A stretch of 64,000 bases of DNA, taken from Cellulomonas humilata (GTDB lineage Bacteria; Actinomycetota; Actinomycetes; Actinomycetales; Cellulomonadaceae). Numbering within the stretch: position 1 is the stretch's first letter; the number at the start of each line of letters is the position of its first letter. The position numbers and the translations under genes were made by a program. The DNA lies in assembly GCF_013359775.1 (NCBI RefSeq), contig NZ_JABMCI010000068.1, positions 1 to 64,000 on the forward strand. The letters are read 5' to 3'. The notes below the pieces were generated by a model. It did no database searches. It was not told where the DNA came from and saw only the letters and a program-made list of their open reading frames with translations. Shown one piece after another: positions 1-8,115 of this stretch.

Positions 1-304
1 CCACATCCGCTGGTGGGACCGAGACACAGGTGCCACCTCTCTCAGCAACGCCGCGGTGTTGTGCAAGCACCACCACACCGAGGTCCACCGACTCAACCTG
101 AGCATCACCCGCCTGGAGAAACCCCCAGGGTGGACCCGCCGCCAGCACGCCAAGGCAGAACTCCGTCTGACGGCGAGTGGCGGCAGCGCGTCGGCCATGG
201 GCATCGACGAACCTGTCGCCGGACGCACACCCCTGCGCTACGTGTTCCGCAACCGCCGTGGGCAGACCATCAACGCCCCCGACGACCACCCACCCGACCG
301 CTGA
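1..304 (+). CDS. HNH endonuclease domain protein, C-terminal part (5' end outside window)
   Basis: The open frame enters from the left edge (frame 2) and ends at TGA 302-304. Visible residues begin HIRWWDRDTGATSLSN and continue to LCKHHHTEVHR. This is the classic HNH core of the DUF222/HNH proteins present in many copies in actinobacteria: W-W-x-R-D, then an Asn, then L-C-x-x-H-H. About 60 residues of hydrophilic tail follow the HNH core. The N-terminal DUF222 part lies outside the window. Nuclease activity is inferred from the motif, and the biological role of this multicopy family is unknown. Confidence 0.8.
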   Translation, partial: HIRWWDRDTGATSLSNAAVLCKHHHTEVHRLNLSITRLEKPPGWTRRQHAKAELRLTASGGSASAMGIDEPVAGRTPLRYVFRNRRGQTINAPDDHPPDR

Positions 305-313
305 CGGCGCGCA

Positions 314-374
314 GCTGAGGAGACCGCCGCCCGGCTGAGGAGACCGGCCGCTCGGGCGAGGAGGCCGGCCGCTC
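314..374. repeat. Three imperfect ~20-bp tandem repeats
   Basis: Units begin at 314, 334 and 355 and share GAGGAGRCCG followed by CCGC. The block lies between the HNH gene stop and the stop of the guanine deaminase gene, and its last bases enter that stop codon. No function is evident. It could be slippage in GC-rich DNA. Confidence 0.5.
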
Positions 375-846
375 AGTACTCGATGCGCGTCGGGCGGGCC
401 AGCCAGGCGTCCATGGGGTCGGAGGCGGTCGGGACGCGGTGGCCTGTGACCGGCATCGGCCAGGTGTCGGGGTGGGAGGAGAACAGGTCGTAGAAGGCGC
501 TGTCATCGAACCCGGCGCGGGCGGCGTCGTGCCGGTCGGCGGCGAAGACCACCCGGTCGACTCGGGCCCAGAGGCACGCGGCCAGGCAGAGCGGGCACGG
601 CTCGCACGAGGTGTAGACGGTGGCGCCCTCGAGCGAGAAGTTCTCGATGGTCCGGCAGGCCGCACGGATGGCCTGCACCTCCGCGTGGGCCGTCGGGTCG
701 TTGTCGCGGGTGACCCGGTTCTGGCCGACGCCGATCACCACGCCGGCGCGGACGATCACGGCGCCGAACGGGCCGCCACCATCAGCGACGTTCGCCGTCG
801 CGAGCGCGACCGCCTGGGAGAGCCAGCTCTCGTCCTCCGGAGTCAC
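373..846 (-). CDS. guaD: Guanine deaminase (cytidine/deoxycytidylate deaminase fold)
   Basis: Hydrolyses guanine to xanthine and ammonia in purine salvage/catabolism; cytoplasmic. The 157-aa product has the zinc-site motifs of the family: TAHAEVQAI (His ligand and catalytic Glu) and SCEPCPLCL (two Cys ligands). It also has FDDSAFYD and a C-terminal IEY like Bacillus GuaD, which is about 156 aa long. The GTG at 846 was chosen because GAGGGGG lies about 7 nt upstream and the length then matches the family; an in-frame ATG at 966 would add a low-complexity Arg/Pro extension. It is followed at 70 nt by uricase on the same strand. Its product is the substrate of the xanthine dehydrogenase encoded nearby, so the locus makes a continuous route. 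A tRNA or cytosine deaminase role is less likely given the tail. Confidence 0.85.
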   Translation of the reverse strand: MTPEDESWLSQAVALATANVADGGGPFGAVIVRAGVVIGVGQNRVTRDNDPTAHAEVQAIRAACRTIENFSLEGATVYTSCEPCPLCLAACLWARVDRVVFAADRHDAARAGFDDSAFYDLFSSHPDTWPMPVTGHRVPTASDPMDAWLARPTRIEY

Positions 847-916
847 ACGAGGCCCCCTCTGATGCGGTCGCGGTCGGAGCAGCCCATCGTGCCCCGGGCC
901 CAGCCGGGACGCGCGG

Positions 917-1810
917 TCACGGGGCGCCCACCGAGCGGATCCAGGCATCGCCGGCGTCGGGGGCACCCTCGCGCACCACCACCGCCTCGATGAGTCCGTA
1001 CGGGCGGTCGGCGGCGAAGAAGACCTCGCCCGGGTTCGGCAGCCCGAACGGGCTGAGGTCGGCCAGGAAGTGGTGCTTGTTGGGCGCGGCGATGCGGACC
1101 TCCACCACCTGCGGGACGGCGTCGAGCACCGCCTCGCCCATCTGCCAGAGGGTCTGCTGGAGTGCGAGCGAGTGCTCCGCGGCGAAGGTGGACAGGATCA
1201 CGGCACGGACGACGGCATAGGTCGCGTCGTAGTCGAGGTCGGTGCCCGCGTAGCGCCACTGCACGGTCAGCGATGTGGCCAGCACGCGGTCGTCGGCGTC
1301 GACCAGGGTGGTGAACTCGTCGCGCAGGAAGCCCCGGAACTCGGACGCGGTCGACTTGAGCACCGTGAGGTCGCGCAGGCCGCCGATGACGGTCGTGCCG
1401 GAGTCGTCGACGGTCACGGACGCCGTCCGCACCTCCTGCCCGCTGCGGACCCAGGTGTGGTCGTGCTCGGCCCCGTCCACCACCGCACGCACCCAGGCGT
1501 ACTCCTGGACGTCCACCCGGGCGCCGGAGACGGGCTCGACGTGCTCCACGAAGTGCCGTCCGAGAAGGATCGCGAACTGCTCCGGTGAGGCGATCCCGTG
1601 GGTCTTGGCGAACACGAACGACATGTTCTTCTGCGTGTCCGTGGGCAGGACCGCCGACTGGTCGCCGTCGAGGTAGGCCGCCGCGAAGTCGCCGCGCAGG
1701 ACCGTGGAGACGTTGAGGTCGCGGATCTCGTGGCGGGGCGTGTCACGCACGATCCGCACGACGCGCGTCTCGGCCTTGCCGTACTGGTGGGCGTGCAGTC
1801 GGGCCGTCAT
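917..1810 (-). CDS. Urate oxidase (uricase, cofactor-free)
   Basis: Oxidises urate with O2 to 5-hydroxyisourate and H2O2. The 297-aa protein has the two tandem T-fold halves expected of uricase. The catalytic Lys lies in QYGKAETRV (K12), with LPTDTQKN (T57) and the APNKHHF signature near residue 250. Lengths and spacings fit the family (about 290-320 aa). ATG 1810 was chosen because an upstream in-frame ATG at 2017 would add about 69 residues of Arg-rich non-family sequence across the xdhC promoter. It lies upstream of guaD on the same strand and divergent from xdhC. No HIU hydrolase or OHCU decarboxylase gene is in the window, so the later steps to allantoin must be encoded elsewhere. Confidence 0.92.
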   Translation of the reverse strand: MTARLHAHQYGKAETRVVRIVRDTPRHEIRDLNVSTVLRGDFAAAYLDGDQSAVLPTDTQKNMSFVFAKTHGIASPEQFAILLGRHFVEHVEPVSGARVDVQEYAWVRAVVDGAEHDHTWVRSGQEVRTASVTVDDSGTTVIGGLRDLTVLKSTASEFRGFLRDEFTTLVDADDRVLATSLTVQWRYAGTDLDYDATYAVVRAVILSTFAAEHSLALQQTLWQMGEAVLDAVPQVVEVRIAAPNKHHFLADLSPFGLPNPGEVFFAADRPYGLIEAVVVREGAPDAGDAWIRSVGAP

Positions 1811-1856
1811 GGCCGCAGTGTGCCTGGGCGATGTGACACGCGCGTTTCCTCCTCCC

Positions 1857-1883
1857 GGGACACCGGTGAGGACGAGGTGTCCC
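1857..1883. promoter_or_regulatory. Inverted repeat between uricase and xdhC
   Basis: GGGACACC (1857-1864) and GGTGTCCC (1876-1883) form perfect 8-bp arms with an 11-nt spacer. They lie in the 173-nt divergent region between the uricase and xdhC starts. The position suits an operator controlling purine genes, but no regulator gene is adjacent. A simple hairpin is possible. Confidence 0.4.
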
Positions 1884-1983
1884 GCCGACTCGACGGTACT
1901 CGCGGGCGATCGGGAGCGGTCTAGGCTCGTCGCACCCCGCGAGCGCACCCCCGCGAGCGCCCTGGGTCCGGGAGGTGACCACC

Positions 1984-2988
1984 GTGCTCGAGATCGCGGA
2001 CCGCCTGCTGGCCACACTGAGCGCCGGTCACCGGGTCGCCGTCGCCACGGTCGTCTCGATGACGGGCAGCGCGCCGACGGTCGTCGGGACGTCGATGGCG
2101 GTGGACGACGCGGGCGCGGCCGTCGGGAGCGTCGCCGGCGGGTGCGTCGAGGGCGCGCTGTACGACCTGTGCCGCTCCGTGCTCGACGGTGCGGTGCCGG
2201 GCGTGCAGGAGTACGGCGTCACCGACGAGGGCGCGTTCGCCGTCGGCCTGACCTGCGGCGGGGTGCTCCGCGTGCACGCGCGGCTGGTGGGCCCCGAGGA
2301 CGTGCCCGTGCTGGCCGCGGCGGCGCGTGGGGAGGACGCGGTCATGGTGACCGCACTCGACGGGCCGCTGCCGGGCCGGCTGCCGCAGGTGGACAGGTCC
2401 GGCCTCGTGCGGGTCATGGGTCCCGACGGCGGCGTCGAGGTGTTCGTGGAGGTGGCGTCGGCCCCGCCCCGGATGCTCCTGTACGGCGCCCTCGAGTTCT
2501 CCTCCGCGCTCGCCGTCGTGGCGCGGGCCGCGGGGTACCGCGTGACCGTGTGTGATGCCCGCGCGGTGCTGGCCACCCCCCGACGGCACCCGGCGGCCGA
2601 CGAGGTGGTCGTCGACTGGCCGGTACGGCACCTCGCGCAGCAGCGCCTCGGCGTGCGTGACGTGGTCTGCGTGATGGCGCACGACGACCGGTTCGACGCC
2701 GACCTGGTGCTCGCCGCGCTCCGCTGTGGCGCCGGGTACGTGGGCGCGATGGGCTCGCGGCGGACGCAGGACCGCCGCCTGGCCGAGCTGGTGGACCGCG
2801 GTGCCACCGACGACGACCTGTCCCGGTTGCACGCGCCGATCGGGCTGGACATCGGAGCGTCGACCCCGGGGGAGACCGCGGTGTCGGTGCTCGCGGAGGT
2901 GCTGGCGTCGCGCACGGGTGCCACGGGGCTGCCGTTGACGGACCTGGCCGGTCCGATCCACCGCCCCGCGCGTATCCCGCACCCCTGA
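1984..2988 (+). CDS. xdhC: XdhC/CoxI family molybdenum cofactor maturation protein
   Basis: XdhC proteins bind molybdenum cofactor, mediate its sulfuration and insert it into xanthine dehydrogenase. The N-terminal XdhC/CoxI domain includes SVAGGCVEGALYD and LTCGGVLRVH. The C-terminal Rossmann-like XdhC_C domain includes LLYGALEFSSALA and GYVGAMGSRRTQDRR, then LHAPIGLDIGASTPGETAVSV. About 334 aa, typical length. GTG 1984 is preferred because GGAGG (1971-1975) is about 8 nt upstream. The in-frame GTG at 1975 overlaps that ribosome site, so is less likely; it would add three residues. The gene is divergent from uricase and convergent with the xdh genes, whose product it should activate. Confidence 0.88.
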   Translation: MLEIADRLLATLSAGHRVAVATVVSMTGSAPTVVGTSMAVDDAGAAVGSVAGGCVEGALYDLCRSVLDGAVPGVQEYGVTDEGAFAVGLTCGGVLRVHARLVGPEDVPVLAAAARGEDAVMVTALDGPLPGRLPQVDRSGLVRVMGPDGGVEVFVEVASAPPRMLLYGALEFSSALAVVARAAGYRVTVCDARAVLATPRRHPAADEVVVDWPVRHLAQQRLGVRDVVCVMAHDDRFDADLVLAALRCGAGYVGAMGSRRTQDRRLAELVDRGATDDDLSRLHAPIGLDIGASTPGETAVSVLAEVLASRTGATGLPLTDLAGPIHRPARIPHP

Positions 2989-3046
2989 ACTCCGCAGGTC
3001 CGGTCGCCCCGACGCGTGGATGTTCGGACGTCCGAGGACCCGGGGG

Positions 3047-5740
3047 TCAGCCGTGCAGGAGGCGCCAGAGGCGTTCGGCGGACATCGGGAGCTCGTGCGG
3101 GCGGACGCCGAGCGCGTCGCGGATCGCGTTCGCCAGCGCGGGCGCGACGGGGTTGTACGGGGCCTCGCTCATCGACTTGGCGCCGAGCGGGCCCAGGCCG
3201 TCGCTGGTCCGCGCGAAGAGGACCTCGGTGCGGGGCAGGTCGACCATCTGCGGCACGTGGTAGCTGCGGAAGGAGGCGGTGGTCACGCGGCCCTCGTCGT
3301 CGAGCCGCATCTCCTCGTACAGGGCGGTGCCGACGGCCTGGCCGGTGCCGCCCTCGATCTGCCCGCGCAGCTGCTCGGGGTGCAGGACGGTGCCGGCGTC
3401 GGCCGCCTGGACCGACCGCAGGATGGTGACCTCTCCGGTCGCGGGGTCGACGGCCACGCGGAAGCCGTGCACGTTGAACGCGACCGACCGCGGGGTGCCG
3501 TCGTGGGTGCCCTGACCGGCGAGCCCGGGGACGGCGCGCGCGATCTCGGTCAGGGGCACCCCGCTCGCCGCGTCGGGGGTGAGGTCGCTCGAGTCCCACG
3601 TGCGGGGCTCGTCGCTCGGGTGGTCGCGCAGCGCGGCGGCCGCGGACAGGATCTTGGCGCGCAGCTGGAGCGCGGCGCGGTGCAGGGCCAGCCCGGCGAC
3701 GACGACGCCCGCGGACCCGAACGCCCCGGTGTCGTACCCGGCGACGTCGGTGTCGGACTGCACGATGACGATCCGGTCGACGGTGGTGCCGAGCGCCTGC
3801 GCGACCAGCTGGCCGTGCACGGTGGTGGTGCCGTTGCCGAACTCCGTGGTGCCGATGGCGGCCTCGTACCGGCCGTCGTCGAGCAGTCGGACGGAGGCCT
3901 CCGCGTAGTGCCCGCGCGGGGCGATCGTGGCGATCATCGCGATGGCCATGCCGTCGCCGACGACCGCTCCGGCCGGTGCGGCGGGGTCGGCGGACCGGTC
4001 GGCCAGGGCCGCCTGCACGAGGTCCAGGCACTGGTCCAGGCCGTAGGAGTGCATGTCGAGGTCGCCCTTCTCCTCGGCGTCGACCACGAGCAGGCGGTCG
4101 CCGGGGACGACGACGTTGCGGCGCCGGAGCTCGAACGCGTCGATGCCGACCGACCGCGCGAGGTCGTCCATCGCGGACTCGATCGCGAAGATGATCTGCC
4201 CCAGCCCGTACCCGCGGAACGCGCCCGACGGCACGGTGTGCGTGTAGACGGACTCGGCGTCGACGCGCTTGTTGGCGCACCGGTACACGGCCATCGACTC
4301 GGAGACGCCGTGGAACATCACGCCCGGTCCGTGGTTGCCGTAGGCGCCGGTGTTGTTCAGCACGTCGATGCGCAGGGCGGTCAGCACGCCGTCCGCGTCG
4401 GCGCCCAGCTCCACCTCGACGCGGACCGGGTGCCGGGTGGGCACGATGGTGAACTCGTCGGTGCGGCTCATCTCGTACTGGACCGCGCGTCCGGTGCGCA
4501 GGACCGCGAGCGTGACGACGTCCTCGGTGAGCAGCTCCTGCTTGCCCCCGAACCCGCCCCCGACGCGACCCGTGAGCACCCGGACGCGCGCGGGGTCGAG
4601 GTCGAAGATGTGCGCGATCTCGTCGCGGACCAGGTACGGCACCTGCGTGCTGGTCCGCAGGACGAGCCGCCCGTCCTCGTCGAGCCAGCCGCGCGTGGCG
4701 TGGGTCTCCATCGCCGCGTGCGAGACGCGGCTGGTGCGGTACGTGCCGCTGACGCGGTGGGCCGACGACGCCAGCGCGGCGGTGACGGACCCCATCTCGG
4801 CGTGCAGCTGCGCGACGACGTTGCGCCCGGGCTCGGAGATCCGCGACTCGGGCCCCTTGTCGCCGTGCACCAGGGGCGCACCCGGTTCCCGCGCGGCCGC
4901 AGGGTCGACGACCGCGGGTAGGACCTCGTACTCGACCTCGATCAACGAGAGCGCGCGCGACGCCTCCCGCACCGACTCGGCGACCACGACGGCGACCCGC
5001 TGGCCGTGGAACCGGAGCACGGGATCGAGCACGCGGGTGTCGTCGGGGTCGTCGAGCCGCGACTCGTGCCGGGCGGTCGAGAACAGCGTCGCGGGGGAGT
5101 CCTCGTGCGTGAGCACGGCGATGACCCCCGGAGCGCGCAGGGCGGCGGTCGTGTCGATCGACGCGATGCGGGCGTGTGCGTGCGGGCTGCCCAGCACGGC
5201 GAGGTGGGCCAGGTCGGTCGAGGGGACGTCCAGCGTGAACGGCTCGCGGCCGGTGACGATCCGGTGCGCGGCGGGGGAGCGCACCGAGCGGCCGGCGTCC
5301 TGACCGGCCAGCGCGTCGACCGTGTTGCGGCGGCGGGCGACCGCGTCGCAGATCGAGCGGTACCCGGTGCACCGGCAGAGGTTGCCCTTGAGCAGCCGGG
5401 CGGTCTCGTCGTCGTCCTCGGTGAGGCACAGTCCCGCCACCGTGGTGACCAGGCCGGCGGTGCAGAACCCGCACTGGAACGCGGCGGCGTCGACGAACGC
5501 CTGGCCGACCGACGGCTCCAGCCCGGACACCGTGGTCACCGCGCGGCCGGCCGCTCGGTACGCGGGGACCAGGCAGGAGTGCGTCGGCCGGCCGTCCAGC
5601 AGCACGGTGCACGCCCCGCAGTCGCCCGAGTCGCAGCCCTTCTTCACCTCGACGTGCCCCTGCTCGCGCAGCAGGGTCCGCAGGACCTGACCGGGCGCGG
5701 GCTCCGCCTCGACCGGCGAACCGTTGACCTCGAACCTCAT
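3047..5740 (-). CDS. Xanthine dehydrogenase: fused 2Fe-2S small subunit and molybdopterin large subunit
   Basis: Hydroxylates hypoxanthine/xanthine using a Mo centre. At 897 aa it is a fusion. Residues 1-155 carry the plant-type ferredoxin CDSGDCGACTVLL and the helical 2Fe-2S motif FQCGFC...LCRCTGY. Residues about 165-897 are the molybdopterin subunit with VGGGFGGKQELLTEDVV. The C-terminal KSMSEAP contains the equivalent of the active-site Glu of xanthine oxidase family enzymes. In most bacteria these are separate genes or fused with FAD; here the FAD subunit is separate and upstream, overlapping by ATGA (5737-5740). Substrate is inferred from neighbouring guaD, uricase and xdhC; other aldehyde or heteroaromatic substrates cannot be excluded. 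Confidence 0.88.
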   Translation of the reverse strand: MRFEVNGSPVEAEPAPGQVLRTLLREQGHVEVKKGCDSGDCGACTVLLDGRPTHSCLVPAYRAAGRAVTTVSGLEPSVGQAFVDAAAFQCGFCTAGLVTTVAGLCLTEDDDETARLLKGNLCRCTGYRSICDAVARRRNTVDALAGQDAGRSVRSPAAHRIVTGREPFTLDVPSTDLAHLAVLGSPHAHARIASIDTTAALRAPGVIAVLTHEDSPATLFSTARHESRLDDPDDTRVLDPVLRFHGQRVAVVVAESVREASRALSLIEVEYEVLPAVVDPAAAREPGAPLVHGDKGPESRISEPGRNVVAQLHAEMGSVTAALASSAHRVSGTYRTSRVSHAAMETHATRGWLDEDGRLVLRTSTQVPYLVRDEIAHIFDLDPARVRVLTGRVGGGFGGKQELLTEDVVTLAVLRTGRAVQYEMSRTDEFTIVPTRHPVRVEVELGADADGVLTALRIDVLNNTGAYGNHGPGVMFHGVSESMAVYRCANKRVDAESVYTHTVPSGAFRGYGLGQIIFAIESAMDDLARSVGIDAFELRRRNVVVPGDRLLVVDAEEKGDLDMHSYGLDQCLDLVQAALADRSADPAAPAGAVVGDGMAIAMIATIAPRGHYAEASVRLLDDGRYEAAIGTTEFGNGTTTVHGQLVAQALGTTVDRIVIVQSDTDVAGYDTGAFGSAGVVVAGLALHRAALQLRAKILSAAAALRDHPSDEPRTWDSSDLTPDAASGVPLTEIARAVPGLAGQGTHDGTPRSVAFNVHGFRVAVDPATGEVTILRSVQAADAGTVLHPEQLRGQIEGGTGQAVGTALYEEMRLDDEGRVTTASFRSYHVPQMVDLPRTEVLFARTSDGLGPLGAKSMSEAPYNPVAPALANAIRDALGVRPHELPMSAERLWRLLHG

Positions 5741-6537
5741 GCGAGCTCCTCCCGGACCTGCTCGGCCAGCCGGATCGTCATGGCCCGACGCCAGTCCGGG
5801 GCGCCGTGCGGGTCGTCGTACCAGTCGTCGACGGCCGCGACGGCCTCAGCGAGCTCGGTCGGCGAGGGCAGCGTCGGGAACTCCAGCCGGTGGGGGTGCG
5901 TGACGCCCGCCGTGAGCGTGACGACGAGTCCGCCGAGCCCGAGCCGGCGGCCGATGACGATCGCCCCGGAGCGTCCGTGCCGGGTCAGCGCGATGCGCCG
6001 GAACGCGGCCGGCTGCCCGAGCGCGTCGGACGGGATGGACACCGCGCGGAGCACCTCGCCCGGTCGCAGCGACGTGGTCCGCACGCCGGTGACGAAGGAC
6101 GCGACGGGCTCCCGCCGCTCACCGCCGTCGGGCGTCCACACCACAGCGGTCGCGTCGAGCGCCGCGGCCAGCGACGTCAGCGCGCCCGCCGGGAGCGCGA
6201 GGCAGACGTTCCCGCCGACCGTCGCCCAGTCCCAGATCTTCTCGGACGCCACGAGCGACCGGGCGCACTGCGCCACCAGGTGCTGCGACCGCCACCCCGG
6301 CACCGGCGGCAGGTCCACGAGGGTCCGGATCGTGCAGGTGGCCCCCAGGGTGAGCCCGTCCGCGGTCACCTCGACGGCCGGCCAGCGCAGGGTAGTGAGG
6401 TCGACCAGCTCCTCGAGGTGGGGCTGCTGCTCGGAGAACAGCCAGGTGCCGCCGGCCAGGGGCACGCTGCGGGGGCCGAGCGTCAGCTCGGTCCGGTCCA
6501 GTGCCGCACGGATGCGGTCCAGCGAGGTGAGGTCCAT
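5737..6537 (-). CDS. Xanthine dehydrogenase FAD-binding subunit
   Basis: The FAD subunit (CoxM/XdhB fold, about 266 aa) passes electrons from the FeS clusters to NAD+. PLAGGTWLFSEQQP matches the first FAD-binding loop, and IWDWATVGGNVCLALPAGAL matches the second (usually ATIGGN...P.aD). The C-terminal CO dehydrogenase flavoprotein domain follows. ATG 6537 (MDLTSLDRIRAAL) is preferred by family alignment; ATGs at 6573 and 6585 would add 12-16 residues. The stop overlaps the start of the fused xdh gene, so the two are co-translated. The 61-nt region to the divergent VOC gene contains the palindrome GTATAC (6555-6560). Confidence 0.88.
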   Translation of the reverse strand: MDLTSLDRIRAALDRTELTLGPRSVPLAGGTWLFSEQQPHLEELVDLTTLRWPAVEVTADGLTLGATCTIRTLVDLPPVPGWRSQHLVAQCARSLVASEKIWDWATVGGNVCLALPAGALTSLAAALDATAVVWTPDGGERREPVASFVTGVRTTSLRPGEVLRAVSIPSDALGQPAAFRRIALTRHGRSGAIVIGRRLGLGGLVVTLTAGVTHPHRLEFPTLPSPTELAEAVAAVDDWYDDPHGAPDWRRAMTIRLAEQVREELA

Positions 6538-6598
6538 GGTCTGCCGAGTGAACCGTATACAGGTGTCCGGCATGTGACGAAGCACCTAGCGTCGGCTC

Positions 6599-6991
6599 AT
6601 GACGAGTCGACACCTGCGCCAACCGACCCTCGACTGCGCCGAGCCGCGCGAGCTCGCCGAGTTCTACCGCCGCCTCCTGCGGTGGGAGTGGGCGCCCGGT
6701 CACGAGGAGCCGGACCCCGAGGGCGACGAGTACCTCCTGATCGTCGACCCCGAGCGCCCGGTCCGGATCGGCTTCCAGCGGTCGGACGCCACCGTGCCGC
6801 CGTGGCGGGCGGGCGCCATCGTGCACCTGGACCTGGAGGTCACCGACCTCGCCGTCGGGCACGAGGAGGCGGTGCGCCTCGGCGCGCGACCGCTCACGGG
6901 GACGCCCGAGGAGGAGGGGCATCCGGAGGACCCGTTCCGCGTCTACGCGGACCCCTCCGGGCACCCGTTCTGCCTCTGCCTCGACCGCTGA
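6599..6991 (+). CDS. VOC superfamily (glyoxalase/bleomycin-resistance fold) protein
   Basis: The 130-aa protein matches the glyoxalase-like VOC family. It opens with LRQPTLDCAEPRELAEFY, has IVHLDLEVTDLAVGHEEAVRLGA in the second half, and ends YADPSGHPFCLCLDR, a typical VOC C-terminus. The substrate is unknown; single-module VOC proteins of this size include antibiotic-binding and lyase-type members. It is divergent from the xdh operon and convergent with the amidotransferase gene, separated by 4 nt. Confidence 0.75.
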   Translation: MTSRHLRQPTLDCAEPRELAEFYRRLLRWEWAPGHEEPDPEGDEYLLIVDPERPVRIGFQRSDATVPPWRAGAIVHLDLEVTDLAVGHEEAVRLGARPLTGTPEEEGHPEDPFRVYADPSGHPFCLCLDR

Positions 6992-6995
6992 GGCC

Positions 6996-7826
6996 CTACG
7001 CGGCGGGCCGGAACGGCTGTAGCTCCTCGCGCCCGTCCTCGATGACGAGGCAGCTGCTCTCCGGCACCTCGTGCCACGCGCCCTTGAGGTCCCCGAGCGG
7101 TTCGGAGACGACGATCCGCGTCGAGTCCGCGAGGTCGTGCAGCACGGGGTTCTCCGGGTACTGCTCCCGGAGAACCGCGACGTCGGCGTTCCGGAACAGC
7201 GACCGGCTCTGCCCCTCGGTCGAGTACCGGAACGTCCACAACCGGGCGCCGTCGCTGGTGGCGACGGTCATCTGCACGGGGAACGCGATGCCGTGCGTCC
7301 GGCCGACCTGCTCGACCAGCCCGACCGCCCGGGCGACGGCGGCGGGCGGGTCGTCCTCGAGGCCGAACGTCAGGGCGAGGTAGAAGAGGATCTCGGAGTC
7401 GGTCGACCCCTCGATCAGCGGGAACAGCTCGGGGTCGATCGCCAGCACGAGGTCGCGCTTCATGGCGGAGAACCCGGCGAGCAGCCCGTTGTGCATCCAG
7501 AGCCATCGGCCGTGCCGGAACGGGTGGCAGTTGGTCTGCTGCACGGCGGTCCCGCTGGTCGCGCGGATGTGCGCGAGGACCACCCCGGAGCGGACGTGCT
7601 CGGCCAGCTCGCGCAGGTTCCGGTCGCTCCACGCCGGCTCGATGCTGCGGAACACCCCGGGGGTGGGCGAGTGCTCGTCGTACCAGCCGACGCCGAACCC
7701 GTCGCCGTTGGTGGCCTCCGCGCCGAGCCGGCTGTGCAGGCTCTGCACGACGAGCGAGTTGGTGGGTTTGTAGATCAGGTCGTCCAGGAGCACGGGCGAC
7801 CCGGTGTAGGCGAGCCAGCGACACAT
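6996..7826 (-). CDS. Class II glutamine amidotransferase (YafJ/EgtC-like)
   Basis: An Ntn hydrolase-type glutaminase domain of 276 aa. The catalytic Cys is residue 2 (MCRWLAYTG). NGDGFGVGWY, HIRATSG, NCHPFRHGRWLWMHNG and STDSEILFYL are the conserved glutamine-pocket segments. It resembles YafJ and the ergothioneine enzyme EgtC, but no egt neighbours are present, so the acceptor substrate is unknown. It lies downstream of a strong hairpin (7868-7905), which suggests its own promoter. GGAGGC lies close upstream of the ATG. Confidence 0.85.
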   Translation of the reverse strand: MCRWLAYTGSPVLLDDLIYKPTNSLVVQSLHSRLGAEATNGDGFGVGWYDEHSPTPGVFRSIEPAWSDRNLRELAEHVRSGVVLAHIRATSGTAVQQTNCHPFRHGRWLWMHNGLLAGFSAMKRDLVLAIDPELFPLIEGSTDSEILFYLALTFGLEDDPPAAVARAVGLVEQVGRTHGIAFPVQMTVATSDGARLWTFRYSTEGQSRSLFRNADVAVLREQYPENPVLHDLADSTRIVVSEPLGDLKGAWHEVPESSCLVIEDGREELQPFRPAA

Positions 7827-7867
7827 GTCGGCCTCCTTGCCGGTGCGACGGTCACACCCAGCACACC

Positions 7868-7905
7868 ACCTGCGGTCCCGGATGTCTCCACCCGGGACCG
7901 CAGGT
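7868..7905 (-). terminator. Hairpin terminator after the MarR/metallopeptidase-like operon
   Basis: ACCTGCGGTCCCGG (7868-7881) and CCGGGACCGCAGGT (7892-7905) form a perfect 14-bp stem with a 10-nt loop. It lies just past the stop of the 66-aa gene. No U-run follows, as is common in GC-rich actinobacteria. Confidence 0.75.
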
Positions 7906-7914
7906 GCGGTGACG

Positions 7915-8115
7915 TCAGGACGACTCGGTGGACCGGGCGCAGCTCACGCGCGGGTTCCAGTCCTCGAACATGTCCGACGGGTTGGACCGGAGCAGCCACG
8001 CGTGCAGCTCGTAGAACGCCGGCAGCCCGTAGCGGTCGCCCGCGGGGACGAGCTCGAACGTCCGGCCGAACAGCCGCGGCGGGAGGCGGGCCCCACCGGG
8101 GTCGACGCACGTCAC
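7915..8115 (-). CDS. Small hypothetical protein (66 aa)
   Basis: Unrecognised function. The sequence begins VTCVDPGGARLPPRLFG. It contains LPAFYELHAWLLRSNPSDMF and EDWNPRVSC, an aromatic-rich stretch that I recall from small uncharacterised actinobacterial proteins. The GTG at 8115 overlaps the TGA of the upstream gene (GTGA, 8112-8115), so translation is probably coupled. The frame remains open upstream, but only this part has a protein-like composition. No signal peptide or membrane segment is visible. Confidence 0.6.
   Translation of the reverse strand: MTCVDPGGARLPPRLFGRTFELVPAGDRYGLPAFYELHAWLLRSNPSDMFEDWNPRVSCARSTESS

Noticed and set aside
3027..3042. CGGACGTCCG near the convergent xdhC/xdh ends as a terminator
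   Set aside because: Ten-base palindrome without loop; too short to call.
3020..4921. 633-codon open frame on the + strand opposite the xanthine dehydrogenase gene
   Set aside because: Its composition is Gly/Arg/Val/Asp-rich with no motif, as expected opposite a high-GC gene; the minus-strand product has complete FeS and Mo motifs.
2028..5612. 1194-codon open frame on the - strand spanning xdhC and xdh
   Set aside because: Arg/Pro-rich shadow that crosses two real genes on different strands.
6555..6560. GTATAC palindrome between xdh and VOC genes as a GntR operator
   Set aside because: Only six bases; flanks show no extended symmetry.
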